A stretch of DNA of 9,271 nt, taken from positions 1 to 9,271 of the forward strand of contig JAKQGS010000033.1 of the NCBI GenBank assembly GCA_029556045.1, in the 5' to 3' direction. Under the pieces are notes generated by a model, which worked only from the letters and a program-made list of their open reading frames with translations, ran no database searches and was not told the origin of the DNA. Below, in pieces: positions 1 through 6,223 of this stretch (its first letter is position 1; each line of letters begins with the position of its first letter). The translations under genes were made by a program, and so were the position numbers. The stretch is from Pseudomonadota bacterium (lineage in GTDB: Bacteria > Bdellovibrionota > Oligoflexia > Oligoflexales > Oligoflexaceae).

Positions 1-116
1 CAAGTTATTCTCCAGTGATGTTTTTCTGCGAATTTCATAGGGAAGAGAATAAAATACCGGTCAGAATAATCAAGATTATTGACGAGAAAACATCGACTTT
101 TCCGGCGTTTTTTAGA
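1..116. other. Left-edge intergenic stretch
   Basis: This AT-rich stretch lies downstream of the minus-strand gene that ends at 117. The only structure seen is a weak imperfect hairpin at 60-83: 7-bp arms AATAATC/GATTATT around AA, plus an outer GTC/GAC pair beyond a bulge. No long T-run follows it on the minus strand, so it is not called as a terminator. No coding potential was recognised. Confidence 0.4.
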
Positions 117-983
117 TTAATGCCGAACGTGCCCTAGTTTAATCTGCGGCAGATCGATGCTCAGGGCGTCGCAGGAGTTGTGGTGATAGTAGGTGAATAA
201 CACCCCCTTGGGGGTCAATTCCGATTCACTCAATTTGACCGGTGCTGACAGGGATGGGCCCATTAACTCAAGTCCGACAAGACGCATGCCCTGGGTGCGG
301 CCACCCCCTCTAAAGGTGCAATAGGAGACCGCCACACTGATATCCTCAACCTGGTAGGCTCCCCGAGCAAAACCTTCAAAGGGTTGGCACTGGGCATGGC
401 TGCGGGTAAAGTCTCCCAAATCAAGGCGCCCAAAGACGACGGTCGGGAGATTGCTCAGGGTGTTGTCGTCATTTTTGATCCATGCGGTCCAGGTGACAAA
501 CTCCAGCCCCTGCACATCCCACCCTTGCAGTTCAAAATGGTCCACATGGTCGGTGCCTGGAAGCGTCAGCTTCAATTCTTTCACATTATCAGTGAAAACA
601 AACTCCGTGAGAGAGGTGAGGTCGATGCGATCCTCCGGCGTGATCTTTCGCACCCGAGGGCCGAGGCCTGCGGGTGTCCGCAGGATGGTGACAAATTGTT
701 TCAATTCCAGCGTGCCATCCACGTTGATGCAAAGATCCAGGCGCACATTGTTCTGACGCATTGTGGGCGGAACCAGGCTTGTTTCGGGGGCGGGAAAGGG
801 CAGAGGTTCCCAACGGGGAGCCTCCGCTGGTTTCTGCAGGGAATACTGCGCCGGTGTCTGATCCGGTTGGCAAGAGGCCACTGTGACATCATCATCGGCC
901 GCGAAGGCGGTGACCGGAGTCCATAGGCATGCCGGCATCAGGACGGCTAACAGCCGGAATTGATGCAGATAGAAACGAGGCAT
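117..983 (-). CDS. Exported protein of unknown function (288 aa)
   Basis: I do not recognise a family here. The N-terminus has basic residues, a hydrophobic stretch at about residues 11-28 and an Ala-Phe-Ala-Ala site near 26-29 followed by Asp-Asp-Asp. This is a typical Sec signal peptide with signal peptidase I cleavage, so the product should be periplasmic or secreted. A proline-rich segment (about 51-73) precedes a region rich in beta-type sequence. The mature part has five cysteines (38, 85, 199, 222, 271), so at least one could remain unpaired. The start is supported by an AGGAGG about 11 bases upstream, a slightly long spacing. It sits behind the terminator of the next gene upstream and has its own promoter candidate (1016-1044), so it is probably monocistronic. 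No enzyme motif is visible. It is very likely a real gene, because the signal peptide, ribosome site and promoter all agree. Confidence 0.8.
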   Translation of the reverse strand: MPRFYLHQFRLLAVLMPACLWTPVTAFAADDDVTVASCQPDQTPAQYSLQKPAEAPRWEPLPFPAPETSLVPPTMRQNNVRLDLCINVDGTLELKQFVTILRTPAGLGPRVRKITPEDRIDLTSLTEFVFTDNVKELKLTLPGTDHVDHFELQGWDVQGLEFVTWTAWIKNDDNTLSNLPTVVFGRLDLGDFTRSHAQCQPFEGFARGAYQVEDISVAVSYCTFRGGGRTQGMRLVGLELMGPSLSAPVKLSESELTPKGVLFTYYHHNSCDALSIDLPQIKLGHVRH

Positions 984-1015
984 AAAAAGAGTGCCCTCCT
1001 AATAAAGAAAAGAGG

Positions 1016-1044
1016 CTGATATTATGATTGTTTAATAAAGTCAA
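1016..1044 (-). promoter_or_regulatory. Sigma70-type promoter candidate for the 288-aa exported protein gene
   Basis: Read on the minus strand, a TTGACT -35 box (1039-1044; 5 of 6 to TTGACA) is followed by a 17-base spacer and TATCAG (1016-1021; 4 of 6 to TATAAT). Transcription would start near 1009, giving a leader of about 25 bases that carries the AGGAGG. It lies between the upstream gene's terminator and this gene's start, as expected for an independent promoter. The -10 match is modest. Confidence 0.45.
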
Positions 1045-1050
1045 TGATTA

Positions 1051-1096
1051 TATTAAGAAAAGGAGCGTCGCCTTTCCCGGGGAGGAAAGGCGACGC
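1051..1096 (-). terminator. Intrinsic terminator of the EF-hand protein gene
   Basis: There is a perfect 13-bp inverted repeat: arms 1065-1077 and 1084-1096, with a 6-base loop. On the minus strand the arm ends in GGCGACGC and is followed by TCCTTTTCTT, a U-rich tail. It starts 28 bases after the stop codon of the 441-aa gene and faces the right way to end that transcript before the next gene. Confidence 0.8.
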
Positions 1097-1123
1097 CCGC
1101 GGGAACAACGTCACATCGGGGGG

Positions 1124-2449
1124 TCAGGTCCCCGTCACGCGAAATACCTTGCGAAACCAAATGTCAAAAATCATACGGAATTCCCCGGTGGTCAGTCTGA
1201 CCACCGACCGCTGTTTGGTGGCATTGCCGTATTGATCCAGCTGGTTCATGTCGCGGTAATCCAGATCAAATGCTGCGACCCCTTTTTCACGCAGGGTGTA
1301 AAGTTCATCGGTATCAGATTTGCCGTCCCGATTCCGATCGATCCAAACCCTTAAGTCGCCATAAATCGAGTCCTCGGCGTTGATCCACCCATCGCCGTTG
1401 CTGTCATAGCGGGCCAAAGCCTCAAATCCATTGGCGGGACGTGCGGTAAAGTTGGGATGGGCACTGTGATCCCCAAACAATTCACTGCCATCATCGATGA
1501 TACCGTTGCGGTTGACGTCCAACACCACGATGCCGGTGCCATCGCTTTGCACCCAGGAGATGGTATCCAACTCCTTGTCCACATCGATATCGAACGAGAT
1601 ACCACCCAATGGAGCGCTCAGTGTGATTCCGGTGTTGTAAAAGTCGATCATCAGGGGTGAGGCCCGTTGGTCGCAGCCGGTTTCACTGCCACGGTTTTCA
1701 TCGTAGAGGAATCCGGTGTTGGCACCGGACACAGGTATGCCGTTAGTAATGGTCACCCGATGGGATTGGTCGGATGTCTGGGTGATGGCGCGCATATCCA
1801 CGGCGTGAAACCCCAGGCATCGTTCTTCCGCCTGATTGCAGGCATCGATGATATAGTCCCCATCCGGAAGCCTGTCCACCATGACCTTGATATTCCCCTC
1901 ATTGATCAGGCTGGCTTTCATTTCATCTGTGAAGGGTAGCAGGACGGATTCCGTGAAAAGAGCAGGAAGAACTTTATTGCCGCTGCCCTGATAAGCCCCT
2001 TTCATGGCTTTGTCCGCGGGAGCCAGTACGAGGGACAGATTGTCCGCCATGGTGCGAAAGTTTTTACCGGCATTGGCGCTGGTGCGCATGTTGGAACATA
2101 CCCGCATGACACCAAGGTCGAGAGGGGCTTTGCGGTTTTCGATGGTGACAAACTCAGGCTGGGAACGAACCACGCTGGAAACGATCGTCACATCCGCATC
2201 TCCGGTGGCGGGTTTGGCGTCAGCGGGAGTTTCGGCGTGGAAAAAAACGGAATTGCCGAGAAAGTTGTCCTTGTCACCGTGACCATCATCCCTCTCGACT
2301 CCAGTGCGGAAATTACTTCCGGCCGTCGCATCTCCATCCTGGGGGGATAGTCTTTGGATCGGTTTGCGATCGATGCCATGGCAGGCCATGGTCATGGCTG
2401 TCAAAAGAAGCATGACGAGGACTGATGTTGGTAATAGGAATATTTGCAT
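1124..2449 (-). CDS. Exported EF-hand-type calcium-binding protein (441 aa)
   Basis: An N-terminal hydrophobic segment (residues 2-22) ending in Met-Ala-Cys23 marks an exported protein. Cys23 could be lipidated, but the residues before it (Thr-Met-Ala) are a poor lipobox, so simple secretion is equally possible. The C-terminal third carries three aspartate-rich calcium loops. The first is DVNRNGIIDDGSE at 311-323, the 13-residue form followed by LFGD. The others are DSNGDGWINAED at 349-360 and DRNRDGKSDTDE at 371-382. A closing segment (about 390-434, containing DQYGN) is typical of secreted bacterial EF-hand/dockerin-like proteins. Residues 30-300 match nothing I know; their cysteines are at 118, 204, 211 and 259. 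GGGAGG lies 5 to 6 bases before the ATG and supports the start. It is probably monocistronic, with a strong terminator just downstream. Calcium binding is inferred from the loops; the biological role is unknown. Confidence 0.85.
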   Translation of the reverse strand: MQIFLLPTSVLVMLLLTAMTMACHGIDRKPIQRLSPQDGDATAGSNFRTGVERDDGHGDKDNFLGNSVFFHAETPADAKPATGDADVTIVSSVVRSQPEFVTIENRKAPLDLGVMRVCSNMRTSANAGKNFRTMADNLSLVLAPADKAMKGAYQGSGNKVLPALFTESVLLPFTDEMKASLINEGNIKVMVDRLPDGDYIIDACNQAEERCLGFHAVDMRAITQTSDQSHRVTITNGIPVSGANTGFLYDENRGSETGCDQRASPLMIDFYNTGITLSAPLGGISFDIDVDKELDTISWVQSDGTGIVVLDVNRNGIIDDGSELFGDHSAHPNFTARPANGFEALARYDSNGDGWINAEDSIYGDLRVWIDRNRDGKSDTDELYTLREKGVAAFDLDYRDMNQLDQYGNATKQRSVVRLTTGEFRMIFDIWFRKVFRVTGT

Positions 2450-2777
2450 TGGGGCCTCCCAGGATAAAACACGGGACTTATGTCAGGGAACTAAAGATAT
2501 TTTCGGAATACATGATAAAAATCTTGATGAGCTGGAAAGTTTGCTTGCAATATAGCAGGGATGTTCCCGCCCATTTCTTCCGGAAAAAATTCAACTCTTG
2601 CTGCTAAACCATTGAATTGTCGGGGCTTTGGAGGGTGATGCGCAGGATATTTGACATTGATGTGCGCAATTCACCAGGCAGCTGCTGAACTGACCAGGTG
2701 CGCTATTCGGTAGAACTGATCCGACAAAAAAAGCCATGCGGAGGCATGGCTTTTGGAAATGTCGTGAAAAAATAATC
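2450..2777. other. Intergenic region with terminator and likely promoter of the EF-hand gene
   Basis: This 328-bp region lies between two minus-strand genes. Its right end holds the terminator of the duplicated lipoprotein gene (2726-2754). On the minus strand a TATCAT (2512-2517, 5 of 6 to TATAAT) could be the -10 box of the EF-hand gene, giving a leader of about 56 bases, but no good -35 is visible. The middle (about 2600-2720) holds short repeats of GCGCA and CCAGG and the palindrome GCAGCTGC. I could not assign these to anything, and no convincing small gene was seen. Confidence 0.4.
2726..2754 (-). terminator. Intrinsic terminator after the duplicated lipoprotein gene
   Basis: A hairpin has arms AAGCCATGC (2731-2739) and GCATGGCTT (2744-2752) around a 4-base loop. 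On the minus strand the stem is followed by a run of seven T. The stem begins 23 bases beyond the stop codon of the 155-aa gene. On the plus strand the stem is followed by only four T, so termination is mainly for the minus strand. Confidence 0.85.
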
Positions 2778-3245
2778 CTACTTTTGCTGGGTCAGATTGT
2801 CGGCCAGTACTTCGGTGTTATCCACCATATGGCCATTGATGCGATCAAAAAACGCATGACGAAGGGTCGCCACATAAACATCCGCGGATTGGCTGATGGT
2901 CAGGACAGTCAGCGCACCATCAACCGGCCGAAGATCTTTGGAGCAGGAAATGGCGACGGCAGCAAATTCACAGACGAGATTTTTGCCCAGAACCTCCGAC
3001 TGTTCAACCTCCTGGCCTGTGCGCATGTCCACAAACACCCGGCGCATAGTGGCATCGTATTGGCCCTCTGCATTGCGGACCAGCGAAATTTCGGTCAAAG
3101 CACCGTCTGCAGGACGGCGATCCTCGCTAAATACCAATTCAGCAGGATTCATGCTGTCGCCCATGGGGACTGAATGGGATGCATGCTGGGCTGATCCACA
3201 GGCGGTGGCCACGACCATCAATAAACCAAGAGAAAACTTTTTCAT
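2778..3245 (-). CDS. Probable lipoprotein with an internal tandem duplication (155 aa)
   Basis: The start at 3245 is chosen because AAGGAG lies 8 bases before this ATG. It opens a standard signal peptide (MKKFSLGLLM...) ending in Ala-Thr-Ala-Cys16. That fits a lipoprotein site with an atypical alanine at -3, so an outer-membrane or periplasmic-face lipoprotein is likely. An in-frame extension up to 3356 would bury the signal peptide and is rejected. The mature protein is two copies of one unit: residues 40-90 and 102-151 align with a single gap and about 23 identities. They share RP.DGAL, Y.AT.R, a Phe and Asp, and EVL..NL. Cys92 and Cys101 flank the linker and could pair. I do not recognise the family; short beta-rich repeats are a guess. 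The gene has its own terminator and a leader divergent from the metalloprotease gene. Its function is unknown. Confidence 0.85.
   Translation of the reverse strand: MKKFSLGLLMVVATACGSAQHASHSVPMGDSMNPAELVFSEDRRPADGALTEISLVRNAEGQYDATMRRVFVDMRTGQEVEQSEVLGKNLVCEFAAVAISCSKDLRPVDGALTVLTISQSADVYVATLRHAFFDRINGHMVDNTEVLADNLTQQK
2793..2942 (-). repeat. Second copy of the internal unit in the duplicated lipoprotein
   Basis: This segment encodes residues 102-151 of the 155-aa lipoprotein. It aligns with residues 40-90 with one single-residue gap; shared positions include R-P-x-D-G-A-L-T near the start and E-V-L-x-x-N-L at the end. Confidence 0.75.
2976..3128 (-). repeat. First copy of the internal unit in the duplicated lipoprotein
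   Basis: This segment encodes residues 40-90 of the 155-aa lipoprotein, the partner of the unit at 2793-2942. The DNA of the two copies has diverged well beyond what the protein shows, so this is an old duplication and not a recent sequencing or assembly repeat. Confidence 0.75.
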
Positions 3246-3270
3246 AAAAACACTCCTTTTCAAGTTGTAG

Positions 3271-3296
3271 GAAGGGAAACCGTCCCTTCGCTTTTT
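3271..3296. other. Small hairpin in the leader of the lipoprotein gene
   Basis: Arms GAAGGGA (3271-3277) and TCCCTTC (3283-3289) surround a 5-base loop. On the plus strand it is followed by GCTTTTTG, which resembles a weak intrinsic terminator, but no plus-strand gene precedes it. On the minus strand it would fold in the lipoprotein leader a few bases upstream of the ribosome site. The role is unclear. Confidence 0.3.
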
Positions 3297-3503
3297 GGGT
3301 GCATGAGGTTGCAGCGTTATCTTCAAGGGCGTTTGCATTGCGAGTACGACTCTCATTGCCCGTGCAAAAAACCCATCCGCTGACAGGGATTCTTCTACCG
3401 GTGCGTCCGTTTGAAAAAAAGGGCAAAATTATAAAATATATCGCTGTAAAGTTATTAAAAATAACACATCAATTGGCTGCCTGAGGATTTGGAAATTTCA
3501 AAA

Positions 3504-3526
3504 TAATACGTAAATACGGCGTATTA
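3504..3526. promoter_or_regulatory. Inverted repeat, candidate operator upstream of the metalloprotease gene
   Basis: TAATACG and CGTATTA form perfect 7-bp arms with a 9-base spacer, about 110 bases before the metalloprotease start and 58 bases before the candidate -10. The spacing fits a dimeric regulator. No regulator gene lies nearby in the window, so the assignment rests on symmetry alone. Confidence 0.3.
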
Positions 3527-3583
3527 CATGCATATCGGGACATCGCGAGGGAAAACGATCACACGCGGCTCACTCGGGATATC

Positions 3584-3592
3584 TGGTATGAT
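3584..3592 (+). promoter_or_regulatory. Extended -10 promoter candidate of the metalloprotease gene
   Basis: TGGTATGAT is a full extended -10 element (TG, one base, then TATGAT, 5 of 6 to TATAAT). No recognisable -35 lies 16-18 bases upstream, which extended -10 promoters tolerate. Transcription would start near 3599, about 38 bases before the start codon. Confidence 0.4.
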
Positions 3593-3636
3593 GATTTTAC
3601 CGACCTTGAGAATTTACCCTTTTAGAGAGGCAGCTA

Positions 3637-4530
3637 ATGCGTCATTTATGGAAGTGCATTTTGTCCCTGACATTAGTCCTGGGAAGTTTTGCTGAAGTTC
3701 ATGCCATGATTCTTCCTCCCAACGACTTACATCACCAGGACCATCTAGATTCAGGTACCGGGATTTCGGAAAAAGAGTTTCACGCGATTCTTGATCGTAT
3801 GGGCGAGCTTTATGCCCCCATCATTCGCCGTTTTGGTGCGATCCTCAAGATAAACCGCCATTGGGAAAGCAATACCGTTAACGCTACCGCCAGCCAGGCC
3901 CTCTTTATCTGGAAGGTGGACATGTTTGGGGGATTTGCCCGCCGTCCCGAAATGACTCCCGATGGCTTTACTCTCGCCGTCTGCCATGAATTGGGCCATC
4001 ACCTGGCGGGGTACCCTTTCTCCTACTACTCTCAGTCCAATGAAGGGCAGGCCGATTACTTTGCGGTTCTTAGCTGCGCCCGGGTGGTTTGGGGGGAAGA
4101 GCGGGAAGCCAATGCTCAGTTCCGTGCCACGGTTCCCCCGGTGCCCAAAGCTCTGTGCGATAGCCATTGGGACGGTGAAGACGAGCAAAATCTTTGTTAT
4201 CGCGCCATGCTGGCCAGTGAGCCCCTGGCCCTGCTGTTTGCGGCATTGGGACAGACCGATGTTGCCTGGGATACCCCGGACCCGGGCACAGTCACACGGA
4301 CCGATGACAATCACCCCCGCGCCCAGTGCCGGTTGGATACGTACATGGCGGCTGCAGTTTGTCGGGCGCATTTTTCCCGCGATAAAATTCCCGGCAAGCG
4401 TGTATTGGGGGTTAACAATGAATGGGCGGAGGAGCAGTCTGCACTGCAGACTTGCTTGATGCCAGACCATTATGCCACCGGATTTCGCCCAGGTTGCTGG
4501 TTTAAACCAATTATGGTAAACGCCAAATAG
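3637..4530 (+). CDS. Secreted M48-like HExxH zinc metalloprotease, cysteine-rich (297 aa)
   Basis: A signal peptide (residues 1-23, cleavage after Val-His-Ala) sends the product out of the cytoplasm. The zinc site is HELGHH at 117-122: His117 and His121 as ligands, Glu118 as catalytic base. The third ligand is probably Glu136 in NEGQAD, matching the Glu-x-x-x-Asp pattern of M48-type gluzincins. A later NHPRAQCRLD segment (225-234) resembles the His-Pro motif near the end of M48 domains. The mature part has eight cysteines (116, 147, 174, 187, 231, 242, 273, 287), enough for four disulfides; Cys116 directly precedes the first zinc histidine. No membrane segments are present, so unlike HtpX or BepA-type proteins with extra domains it looks like a free periplasmic or extracellular enzyme. 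AGAGG lies 6 bases before the ATG. The last 20 bases overlap the converging DUF262 gene. The substrate is unknown. Confidence 0.85.
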   Translation: MRHLWKCILSLTLVLGSFAEVHAMILPPNDLHHQDHLDSGTGISEKEFHAILDRMGELYAPIIRRFGAILKINRHWESNTVNATASQALFIWKVDMFGGFARRPEMTPDGFTLAVCHELGHHLAGYPFSYYSQSNEGQADYFAVLSCARVVWGEEREANAQFRATVPPVPKALCDSHWDGEDEQNLCYRAMLASEPLALLFAALGQTDVAWDTPDPGTVTRTDDNHPRAQCRLDTYMAAAVCRAHFSRDKIPGKRVLGVNNEWAEEQSALQTCLMPDHYATGFRPGCWFKPIMVNAK

Positions 4531-6223
4531 CTGTTGCTGCCTTCGACAATCGAGATTGACGATCAACTATTTTACCCTCATCCCAGGTTTGATAGTGTGT
4601 CGTGATGTCTTTCGTGATTTTCAATCCGCTATTATTGAAAATAGTGGATTTTTTCGCGAAGTCATTATTAGCCGCCTGGCTGTTGAGCTTTCGCTCCAGA
4701 ATCGTCATGTTTCCCAGCCGGTAGATTAAAGCGTCCTGTTTCCCTTCCGGAATATGGGACCACGTCGCATCGGGGCTTTCAGGCAAGATATGCTCAATGC
4801 CATAAAGGTCACTTTCGAAATCAAGTTCTGCACCTGATAACTGCCTTTCGAGTTTAAAGAGAATGTATCGAACAACTTTTTTATTTCGGGAGTTCGGGGT
4901 GCGTAATTCTTTTTCGGCAAATGCAGCTTGAAATTGTTTGTCTTCTGGATAGATGGATTTTAACGCCTGCTGGATGGTTTTATTGTCTGAATATTGCCCA
5001 GACGAAACCTTTTGCGCGACTTCACTATAAACGCGCTCCTGATCGTGTGATTGCAGGCTGCATATGACGTTGTATCGAAATGAAATGATAGCGATTGTAT
5101 TAAGGATCCTGCTAAATTCTTTTCGATTTGTAGGAGATAGTTTCTCAAAACAGGCCAACAATAGCCCCAGGGGTTGCCGAACATTGAACATTATCAAGTT
5201 TTGTAACGCTTCCCGCTCATCTTTGTCCCATCGGGTATCGTATGGATCTCTCAGAGCGGCATAGATCTCGGCGCTACGATCCATATCCTTTATCAGCCCA
5301 AATGCGGTATCGCGACTGGCAATGTTTTTTCTGATGTTTTTAAATAGATCGGACTTTCTTGCAAGTCTGTTACGGCTGTTCCAAAAAATGCGCAGAAATT
5401 CTGGAAAACTCTCATTTTCAAGCATTCCGACGATGTGTTCCCAGCGTTCTTCAAGCGCCGCGATCTGTGAGTCATGCTCTTCTCCAGAGCTAATAAGCGA
5501 GAAAAGATAGTTTTTAAGTAGATCTGTCGCTGATAGGCGTACTCCGCGTGCATTGAGCGTTTCAAAAACTTTAAAGGCATTCAATTCATCAGTGACAGTT
5601 ATCGTGGTGAAAAAAAGGCGATCTGCCAATTTATCGATAAATGACGCAAGTCTTGGGCCGCTGTCAATTTCCTGGCCGATATACGAACGTATTTTAGAGC
5701 GAAACCACTCAAATGCCTTTCTTAAAAGGTGCTCCGATGTATTTAAATTCCTTTGGGGGATGTGTCCAAGTGGTACTAGGTAGGTTTGGTAGAATTTATT
5801 ATTGTGTCTATTAAGTTCCAATTTTGAACGTGCGATCAGAGAGACCGGGTCCACAAATCCGATGAAGCTTGATCGCAAAGCATCGCGACGCCTCTGATTA
5901 TTATCAGCATCGATTCCCGCATCAACGAGCGTGTTCAAATGACTTAGCGACGCAAGGATCATGATACTAATGGTCGTTATTCGTTGTTGACCATCGATGA
6001 TATCAAATCGTTTATGATCAGAAGACTGTAGTACCAAGTAACCCAAGTAATGCGCGGGCTCACCATCCGCTTCGAATAAACCCAGCATGTCCTGCCACAA
6101 ATCATCCCACTCGTCCTCTGTCCATGAATAATCCCTCTGAAAGGGTGGTACTCGGTAGGTTAGCCCATTTCCCAGTAGCTGCCTGAACGTTTGGTTGGAG
6201 GTATTAAAATTCAAAACAGACAT
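4511..6223 (-). CDS. GmrSD-like DUF262/DUF1524 protein, probable nucleotide-dependent restriction nuclease (570 aa)
   Basis: The N-terminal DUF262 domain shows VPPFQRDYSW (25-34) and DIIDGQQRITT (74-84). This is the ParB/Srx-like nucleotide-binding signature in which the Asp-Gly-Gln-Gln-Arg is key. The C-terminal DUF1524 domain is an HNH/His-Me nuclease with IEHILP (His478), then GN (Asn505) and Asn514 in the expected order, so both halves look intact. The fused order is that of GmrSD-type type IV restriction enzymes, which cut modified phage DNA, and of the related BrxU and SspE. Which modification this one senses cannot be read from the sequence. GGAG lies 6 bases before the ATG. No methylase, BREX or Dnd/Ssp partner is in the window, so it acts alone here or its partners lie elsewhere. 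Its DNA is clearly AT-richer than the flanking genes (a sample at 5041-5100 is 40% GC against 70% at 7141-7200 in the thiolase gene), suggesting transfer. Confidence 0.88.
   Translation of the reverse strand: MSVLNFNTSNQTFRQLLGNGLTYRVPPFQRDYSWTEDEWDDLWQDMLGLFEADGEPAHYLGYLVLQSSDHKRFDIIDGQQRITTISIMILASLSHLNTLVDAGIDADNNQRRRDALRSSFIGFVDPVSLIARSKLELNRHNNKFYQTYLVPLGHIPQRNLNTSEHLLRKAFEWFRSKIRSYIGQEIDSGPRLASFIDKLADRLFFTTITVTDELNAFKVFETLNARGVRLSATDLLKNYLFSLISSGEEHDSQIAALEERWEHIVGMLENESFPEFLRIFWNSRNRLARKSDLFKNIRKNIASRDTAFGLIKDMDRSAEIYAALRDPYDTRWDKDEREALQNLIMFNVRQPLGLLLACFEKLSPTNRKEFSRILNTIAIISFRYNVICSLQSHDQERVYSEVAQKVSSGQYSDNKTIQQALKSIYPEDKQFQAAFAEKELRTPNSRNKKVVRYILFKLERQLSGAELDFESDLYGIEHILPESPDATWSHIPEGKQDALIYRLGNMTILERKLNSQAANNDFAKKSTIFNNSGLKITKDITTHYQTWDEGKIVDRQSRLSKAATAIWRLP

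Larger units (their letters stand above)
3246..3636. other. Divergent control region between the lipoprotein and metalloprotease genes
   Basis: This 391-bp region has no convincing gene. From left to right it holds several elements. First are the AAGGAG ribosome site of the minus-strand lipoprotein and a small hairpin (3271-3289). Next is a dyad-like element, GAGT-ACG-ACTC, flanked by direct CATTGC copies (3335-3359). Then comes a very AT-rich block (about 3411-3475) with a perfect minus-strand TATAAT at 3428-3433, lacking a good -35. If used, that box would give the lipoprotein mRNA a leader of roughly 175 bases. The block also contains the dyad GTTATT-AAA-AATAAC (3451-3465). Closer to the metalloprotease are a 7-bp-arm dyad (3504-3526) and an extended -10 (3584-3592). 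Confidence 0.45.

Noticed and set aside
60..83. AT-rich imperfect hairpin after the 288-aa gene as a terminator
   Set aside because: The stem is short with a bulge, and no clear T-run follows on the minus strand.
384..926. Plus-strand open frame of 180 codons opposite the 288-aa exported protein
   Set aside because: It is antisense to a gene with a signal peptide, ribosome site and promoter; its own sequence has no recognisable domain.
3246..3356. N-terminal extension of the duplicated lipoprotein to an upstream ATG at 3356
   Set aside because: It would place a polar, basic segment before the signal peptide, and the AAGGAG site fits only the ATG at 3245.
3335..3359. Fur box in the divergent region
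   Set aside because: One half-site (AATGAGA on the minus strand) is good but the other half is poor; the match is not strong enough to call without a genome-wide score.
4498..4509. Palindrome TGGTTTAAACCA as a bidirectional terminator
   Set aside because: The arms are only 6 bp with no loop, and no T-run follows on either strand.
3751..4566. Minus-strand open frame of 271 codons opposite the metalloprotease
   Set aside because: It is a shadow of the plus-strand gene, whose HELGH site and signal peptide settle the coding strand.
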